Of a stretch of DNA of 10,527 bases, positions 6,630 to 10,527 are shown one piece after another. Every line of letters starts with the position of its first letter. Positions within the stretch are counted from its first letter, which is position 1. Below the pieces are notes generated by a model that did not search any database, was not told where the DNA came from, and saw only the letters and a list, made by a program, of their open reading frames with translations. Both the position numbers and the translations under genes were made by a program. The stretch is from positions 1 through 10,527 of the forward strand of contig JAMDDG010000070.1 of assembly GCA_023488865.1 (NCBI GenBank), read 5' to 3'. The stretch is from Bacteroidota bacterium. Its GTDB lineage: Bacteria; Bacteroidota; Bacteroidia; Bacteroidales; Prolixibacteraceae.

Positions 6630-7505
6630 ATGAAGGGTTTAAAAATAATTGTTTTGGCCAAGCAGGTTCCCGACACCAGAAATGTGGGAAAGGATGCCAT
6701 GAAGGCCGATGGAACTGTTAACAGGGCCGCACTTCCTGCCATTTTTAATCCGGAAGATCTTAATGCACTCGAACTGGCTTTGAGAGTGAAAGATACCGTT
6801 CCGGGTTCGACGGTCGCCATCCTGACGATGGGACCAGGCAGGGCTGCAGAGATTATCCGCGAAGGACTGTACCGTGGGGCCGACAGCGGAGTGCTGCTTA
6901 CTGACCGTGCTTTCGCCGGGTCCGATACCCTGGCAACTTCGTATGCCTTGGCGCAGGCAATCCGGGAAATGGGTCATGTTGACCTGATCGTCGCCGGACG
7001 CCAGGCGATCGACGGGGATACCGCCCAGGTTGGTCCACAGGTTGCAGAGAAATTAAACTTGCCTCAGGTTACTTATGTTGAAGAGGTTCTCAAAGTGGAA
7101 GAATCGGCCATTGTGGTACGACGCAGGCTGGAAAACGGCGTTGAAACAGTAAAGTCGCCACTTCCGATGGTATTGACTGTAAACGGAAGCGCCCCGGAAT
7201 GCCGTTCCAGAAATGTCAAGAGGTTGATGAAATTCAAGCACGCCCGGACCATCACCGAGAAACAGGAGGCAACCGAAGACTACACCCATTTGTACGACCA
7301 TCGCCCATTCCTGCATATCAAAGAGATGACGGTAAACGACATCAAAGCAGATGCCAATCAGTTGGGATTGACAGGGTCTCCTACCAAAGTGAAAACGATC
7401 GACAATGTGGTGCTCCAGGCAAAAGATGCTAAGAAACTGACCACCGCCGACGAGGGGATCAACGATTTGATGAGAGAGTTAATTGTAAGCCACGTGATCG
7501 GCTAA
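6630..7505 (+). CDS. etfB: electron transfer flavoprotein, beta subunit
   Basis: EtfB pairs with EtfA to form a soluble cytoplasmic flavoprotein that shuttles electrons to or from acyl-CoA dehydrogenases. The 291-residue product has the family start MKGLKIIVLAKQVPDT, the NPEDLNALELALR segment at 40-52, MGPGRAAEIIREGLYRGAD (67-85), DTLATS at 99-104 and GRQAIDGDTAQVGP at 123-136. The DTLATS and GDTAQVGP forms resemble clostridial bifurcating-type ETFs, which hold FAD rather than AMP in the beta subunit, and differ from the human-type sequence. That subgroup assignment is from memory and is tentative. I chose the ATG at 6630. The frame is open from a TTG at 6591, but that codon overlaps the -7 promoter box and gives an atypical N-terminus. 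It is the first gene of the operon, 27 nt before etfA. Confidence 0.96.
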   Translation: MKGLKIIVLAKQVPDTRNVGKDAMKADGTVNRAALPAIFNPEDLNALELALRVKDTVPGSTVAILTMGPGRAAEIIREGLYRGADSGVLLTDRAFAGSDTLATSYALAQAIREMGHVDLIVAGRQAIDGDTAQVGPQVAEKLNLPQVTYVEEVLKVEESAIVVRRRLENGVETVKSPLPMVLTVNGSAPECRSRNVKRLMKFKHARTITEKQEATEDYTHLYDHRPFLHIKEMTVNDIKADANQLGLTGSPTKVKTIDNVVLQAKDAKKLTTADEGINDLMRELIVSHVIG

Positions 7506-7532
7506 CGGTTTCAATATTTAAAAAATTGATGA

Positions 7533-8552
7533 ATGAGCAACCTATTTGTTTACTGTGAAGTTGAAGAAGGGGTAGTGGCCGAGGTGAGCCTCGAACTGCT
7601 GACCAAGGGCCGTAACCTGGCCAACCAGTTGGCTTGTCAGTTGGAAGCCGTGGTAATCGGATCCGGACTTAAAGGGATAGAAAAACAGGTGCTACCCTAT
7701 GGCGTTGACGTTTTGCATATCGCCGATGATCCTCGTCTGGAGCCTTATACAACCATTCCACATGCTGCAATCCTGAACAAACTTTTCGAAGAAGAGAAAC
7801 CACAGATTGCCCTGATGGGTGCAACGCCGATTGGGCGTGACCTGGGCCCTCGTGTATCGTCCGCTTTGCACAGCGGTCTGACTGCCGACTGTACCAGTTT
7901 GGAGATCGGGGATCACGAAGACAAAAAAGCCGGAAAAGTTTACAAAAACCTTCTTTACCAAATCCGTCCGGCGTTTGGGGGTAACATCATCGCTACCATT
8001 ATCAATCCGGATTGCCGTCCCCAGATGGCAACTGTTCGCGAAGGGGTCATGAAAAAAGAGATCGTCTCTGCCAGTTACCAGGGTAAAATTAAGCAGCTCG
8101 ATCTTTCCAAATACCTCTCCGACCTTGATTTTGCCGTTCAGGTAATAGAAAGGCATACCGAAAAGAAGAAGATCAATATCAAAGGAGCTTCCATCATCGT
8201 TTCGGGTGGGTATGGCGTTGGTTCAAAAGAAAATTTTAAATTGTTGTATGATCTGGCTGCAGTGTTGGGCGCAGAAGTTGGGGCCTCACGTGCCGCGGTT
8301 GATGCAGGCTATGCCGAACACGACCGCCAGATCGGTCAGACGGGTGTAACTGTCCGGCCAAAGCTTTATATTGCCTGTGGTATTTCAGGTCAGGTACAGC
8401 ATCGCGCCGGGATGGACGAATCAGCCCAGATTATTTCGATCAACACGGATCCGGATGCACCGATTAATTCTATCGCGGATTATGTGATCAACGGTGATAT
8501 CTCTGAGGTTATTCCAAAGATGATCAAGTATTATAAATTAAATACGAAATAA
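7533..8552 (+). CDS. etfA: electron transfer flavoprotein, alpha subunit
   Basis: EtfA is the FAD-binding partner of EtfB. The product has 339 residues, normal for the family. The N-terminal half (MSNLFVYCEVEEGVVAEVSL to about 200) is the nucleotide-binding-like domain, including GATPIGRDLGPRVSSAL. The C-terminal half is the FAD domain: VSGGYGVGS at 223-231, SRAAVDAGYAEHDRQIGQTGVTV around 252-274 and KLYIACGISGQVQHRAGM from 277, with the flavin-contacting H290. It ends with the conserved INTDPDAPINSIADYVINGD. The ATG at 7533 starts 27 nt after the etfB stop, with an AT-rich leader and no Shine-Dalgarno. The gene is intact, is co-transcribed with etfB, and is followed 41 nt later by the dehydrogenase that is its likely redox partner. 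Confidence 0.97.
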   Translation: MSNLFVYCEVEEGVVAEVSLELLTKGRNLANQLACQLEAVVIGSGLKGIEKQVLPYGVDVLHIADDPRLEPYTTIPHAAILNKLFEEEKPQIALMGATPIGRDLGPRVSSALHSGLTADCTSLEIGDHEDKKAGKVYKNLLYQIRPAFGGNIIATIINPDCRPQMATVREGVMKKEIVSASYQGKIKQLDLSKYLSDLDFAVQVIERHTEKKKINIKGASIIVSGGYGVGSKENFKLLYDLAAVLGAEVGASRAAVDAGYAEHDRQIGQTGVTVRPKLYIACGISGQVQHRAGMDESAQIISINTDPDAPINSIADYVINGDISEVIPKMIKYYKLNTK

Positions 8553-8593
8553 TTCGTGGTTGAATCGGGGGTTCCCCAATAATATTATTTAAA

Positions 8594-10297
8594 ATGGCAA
8601 ATTTTTACAACGATAATAAAGACCTGAAATTTCATTTGAACCATCCAATGATGCAGAAACTGGTATCATTGAAAGAACGGAATTTTGTGGACAAAGAAAA
8701 ATATGATTATGCTCCGTTAGATTTTGAAGACGCGATGGATAGTTACGATCGTGTTTTGGAAGTAGTAGGGGAAATAAGCGGTGATATTGTCTCACCCAAT
8801 GCGGAGAGTATTGATGCGGAGGGGCCGCAAGTGATCGACGGGCACGTGAAATACGCCCGTGGTACAGAGGAAAACCTGAATGCATTGGTGCAATCGGGTC
8901 TGATGGGAATTACGCTGCCGCGCCGCTTTGGCGGGTTGAACTTCTCAATTGTCCCGTACATCATGGCCGCTGATATTGTATCCCGGGCTGATGCCGGATT
9001 TGTAAACATCTGGGGTTTGCAGGACTGCGCCGAAACCCTGAACGAATTTGCCTCTGAAGAGCAAAAAATGCGTTATTTGACCCGCGTGGTTCATGGCGAG
9101 ACCATGGCGATGGACCTGACTGAACCGGATGCAGGATCCGACCTACAGGCCGTTCAGTTAAAAGCATCCTACGACGAGAAGAAGGGCACCTGGCTCTTAA
9201 ATGGCGTAAAACGGTTCATCACCAACGGCGATGGCGACATTGCGCTTGTTTTGGCCCGTTCGGAAGAGGGTACCCGTGACGGCCGCGGACTTTCCATGTT
9301 CGTTTATGACCGCCGGAATGGGGGTGTAGTCGTTCGTCGTATCGAGCACAAAATGGGTATTATCGGATCGCCGACTTGCGAGTTGGTTTTCAAAAATGCC
9401 CCTGCAGAACTGGTCGGCTCACGCAAGATGGGTTTGATCAAGTACGTTATGGCGCTGATGAATGGCGCCCGTTTAGGGATCGCTGCCCAGTCGGTCGGCA
9501 TTTCTGAAGCTGCCTACCGGGAAGCCCTTCAATATGCCAAGGAACGCAAACAATTCGGGAAACCGATCATCGAATTTCCGGCTGTATTCGAGATGCTTTC
9601 CGTAATGAAAGCCAAGCTGGATGCTTCACGTACCTTGTTGTATGCAACTTCCAGGTTTGTCGACCTGTATAAAACTTACGAACAAATCTCGGAAGAACGT
9701 AAATTGGAACCCGCCGAGCGCAACGAGATGAAAGAGTCGCAGCGGGTGGCCGACCTGTTTACCCCGCTGGCCAAAGGGATGACTTCCGAATATTGTAACC
9801 AGAATGCCTATGATGCCGTTCAGATCCATGGAGGATCCGGATTCATGAAAGATTATCCGGTCGAGCGTATTTACCGCGATGCCCGTATTACCTCCATTTA
9901 TGAAGGGACTACGCAACTTCAGGTGGTTGCAGCCATACGTGGCGTAACTACCGGTGGCTACTTGAAACAGATCCGGGTTTATGAAAAAGAGGAGCTGAAA
10001 CCCGAACTTGAAAAATTCAGGCGCATTTTGATCTCTCTGACACAGGATTATGAAGAGGCGGTAGAAAAGGTAGTTGCCTCCGGAGATGATGAATTTATCG
10101 ATTTGCATGCCCGCAGAATGGTCGAAATGGCCGGTTACATCATCATGAGTTATTTGCTGGTGCTGGATGCCAACCGGGATAGTTCCCATCTGAGGTCTGC
10201 GCAAGTCTTCAACAAGATGGCAAAAGGAGAAGTAAAAGCCAGGGCTGAGTTTATCCGCGCTTCTTCTGTTGAGGATATAGGTCTTTACAAGTATTGA
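8594..10297 (+). CDS. acyl-CoA dehydrogenase family protein, long form with C-terminal extension
   Basis: This FAD enzyme introduces a trans-2 double bond into acyl-CoA, or with a suitable ETF runs toward enoyl-CoA reduction, using EtfAB as electron partner. The product has 567 residues against about 380 for classical enzymes. Visible landmarks are GLMGITLPRRFGGLNFSIVP in the N-terminal helical domain, MAMDLTEPDAGSD (171-183) and RFITNGDGDIALVLA (from 207) in the beta domain, ERKQFGKPI (317-325), and QIHGGSGFMKDYPVERIYRD (410-429) followed by IYEGTTQLQ with the catalytic glutamate E437. About 110 helical-looking residues follow, matching the extra C-terminal domain of DmdC-like and other long acyl-CoA dehydrogenases. 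There is also an N-terminal extension of about 40-60 residues. The substrate cannot be read from the sequence. It is the third gene of the etf operon and ends just before a strong terminator. Confidence 0.93.
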   Translation: MANFYNDNKDLKFHLNHPMMQKLVSLKERNFVDKEKYDYAPLDFEDAMDSYDRVLEVVGEISGDIVSPNAESIDAEGPQVIDGHVKYARGTEENLNALVQSGLMGITLPRRFGGLNFSIVPYIMAADIVSRADAGFVNIWGLQDCAETLNEFASEEQKMRYLTRVVHGETMAMDLTEPDAGSDLQAVQLKASYDEKKGTWLLNGVKRFITNGDGDIALVLARSEEGTRDGRGLSMFVYDRRNGGVVVRRIEHKMGIIGSPTCELVFKNAPAELVGSRKMGLIKYVMALMNGARLGIAAQSVGISEAAYREALQYAKERKQFGKPIIEFPAVFEMLSVMKAKLDASRTLLYATSRFVDLYKTYEQISEERKLEPAERNEMKESQRVADLFTPLAKGMTSEYCNQNAYDAVQIHGGSGFMKDYPVERIYRDARITSIYEGTTQLQVVAAIRGVTTGGYLKQIRVYEKEELKPELEKFRRILISLTQDYEEAVEKVVASGDDEFIDLHARRMVEMAGYIIMSYLLVLDANRDSSHLRSAQVFNKMAKGEVKARAEFIRASSVEDIGLYKY

Positions 10298-10311
10298 CAA
10301 AGCAGAATATC

Positions 10312-10347
10312 AAATAAAAAAGCCGGTTAACCCCGGCTTTTTTATTT
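10312..10347. terminator. intrinsic terminator of the etf operon
   Basis: Fifteen bases at 10312-10326 pair perfectly with 10333-10347 around a 6-nt loop. The GCCGG/CCGGC core is flanked by a six-A run (10316-10321) on one side and a six-T run (10338-10343) on the other. It lies 14 nt after the dehydrogenase stop codon. The symmetric A/T-tracts mean it can stop transcription from either direction. Confidence 0.96.
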
Positions 10348-10412
10348 AAACAACACACAATCAGACATATAAAATTAAGTAGCATTTTTTCCAATAAATG
10401 ATGGATAGGGTA

Positions 10413-10442
10413 TTGCGAGGAACGAAAAAGCGACTATCTTTG
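10413..10442 (+). promoter_or_regulatory. strong Bacteroidota promoter driving a transcript off the right edge
   Basis: TTG (10413-10415), a 19-nt spacer and TATCTTTG (10435-10442) followed by CACCC match the Bacteroidota -33/-7 consensus. The extended TTTGCACC form is common in front of rRNA and tRNA genes in this phylum. Expected transcription start is about 10447-10452. It lies after the etf terminator, so it begins a separate unit. Confidence 0.8.
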
Positions 10443-10448
10443 CACCCA

Positions 10449-10527
10449 CGTTTGAGGGCAGAGAAAGGCAGTTATGCCGGGAAGTTTTTAGGCGAAGTTC
10501 ATTGAGGGAGGCGGAAGGTCCGAAAGA
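10449..10527 (+). other. untranslated leader or start of a stable RNA (possibly an rRNA operon leader)
   Basis: The 79 bases after the promoter contain one ATG (10474), which is closed by a stop after five codons, so no ATG-started gene leaves the window. The stretch is purine-rich and includes GCGAAGTTCATTGAG (from 10492), which resembles the GTTCTTTGA/GTTCATTGA sequences often seen in 16S leaders of Bacteroidota. The promoter type and lack of coding fit an rRNA operon leader, but the mature RNA is not in the window. A long mRNA leader or another stable RNA is also possible. Confidence 0.35.

Noticed and set aside
9626..10300. 224-residue minus-strand frame opposite the acyl-CoA dehydrogenase
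   Set aside because: It is fully antisense to a well-conserved gene, has no recognisable family features and no promoter, and is explained as a codon-bias shadow.
10505..10527. Possible RNase P RNA P4 or SRP RNA loop (GGAAGGTCCGAAAGA)
   Set aside because: It differs from the near-invariant GAGGAAAGTCC of RNase P at a conserved base, and it lacks the GGAAGCAG side of the SRP loop. The window ends too soon to support either.

Overview
The window looks like a chromosomal segment from a member of the Bacteroidota, probably the Bacteroidales/Marinilabiliales side. Three things point there. RpoC begins with the MAFRRDNKVKSNFTKISISL-type N-terminus typical of that phylum. Start codons follow A/T-rich leaders with no Shine-Dalgarno motif. 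At least two promoters have the Bacteroidota form (TTG/TTTTG, about 19-20 nt, then TAnnTTTG). The genus is not determined.

Layout. Positions 1-86 hold the last 28 codons of rpoB. A spacer with a terminator-like hairpin follows, then complete rpoC (174-4454), then a small DUF3467 protein gene (4472-4786). A strong A-tract/T-tract hairpin closes this RNA polymerase operon. Immediately after it, on the minus strand, lies the N-terminal half of a REP-associated (Y1/HUH-type) transposase. It keeps its HFH motif and a plausible promoter, but it is cut off at the rpoC-operon terminator. The next 650 bp has no convincing gene. It holds five 41-bp imperfect tandem repeats that alternate between two subtypes (effective period 82 bp, each unit with a small inverted repeat) and two tracts with 8-bp periodicity. 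A minus-strand HdeD/DUF308 six-helix membrane protein gene follows (5706-6281).

The right half is an electron-transfer operon: etfB (6630-7505), etfA (7533-8552) and a long-form acyl-CoA dehydrogenase (8594-10297). Gaps are 27 and 41 nt, one clear promoter lies upstream (6561-6593), and a perfect 15-bp terminator hairpin lies downstream. The dehydrogenase should oxidise acyl-CoA, or in reverse reduce enoyl-CoA, exchanging electrons with the EtfAB flavoprotein. EtfB carries DTLATS and GDTAQVGP motifs like those of clostridial bifurcating-type ETFs. The window ends just after another strong promoter (10413-10442) whose transcript has no ATG-started reading frame leaving the window, so a stable RNA, possibly an rRNA operon, may begin there.

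Most of the window is conserved housekeeping sequence. The least explained parts are the 4.8-5.7 kb intergenic segment (truncated transposase next to a REP-like alternating array), the rpoB-rpoC hairpin, and the uncharacterised DUF3467 protein tied to the polymerase operon.
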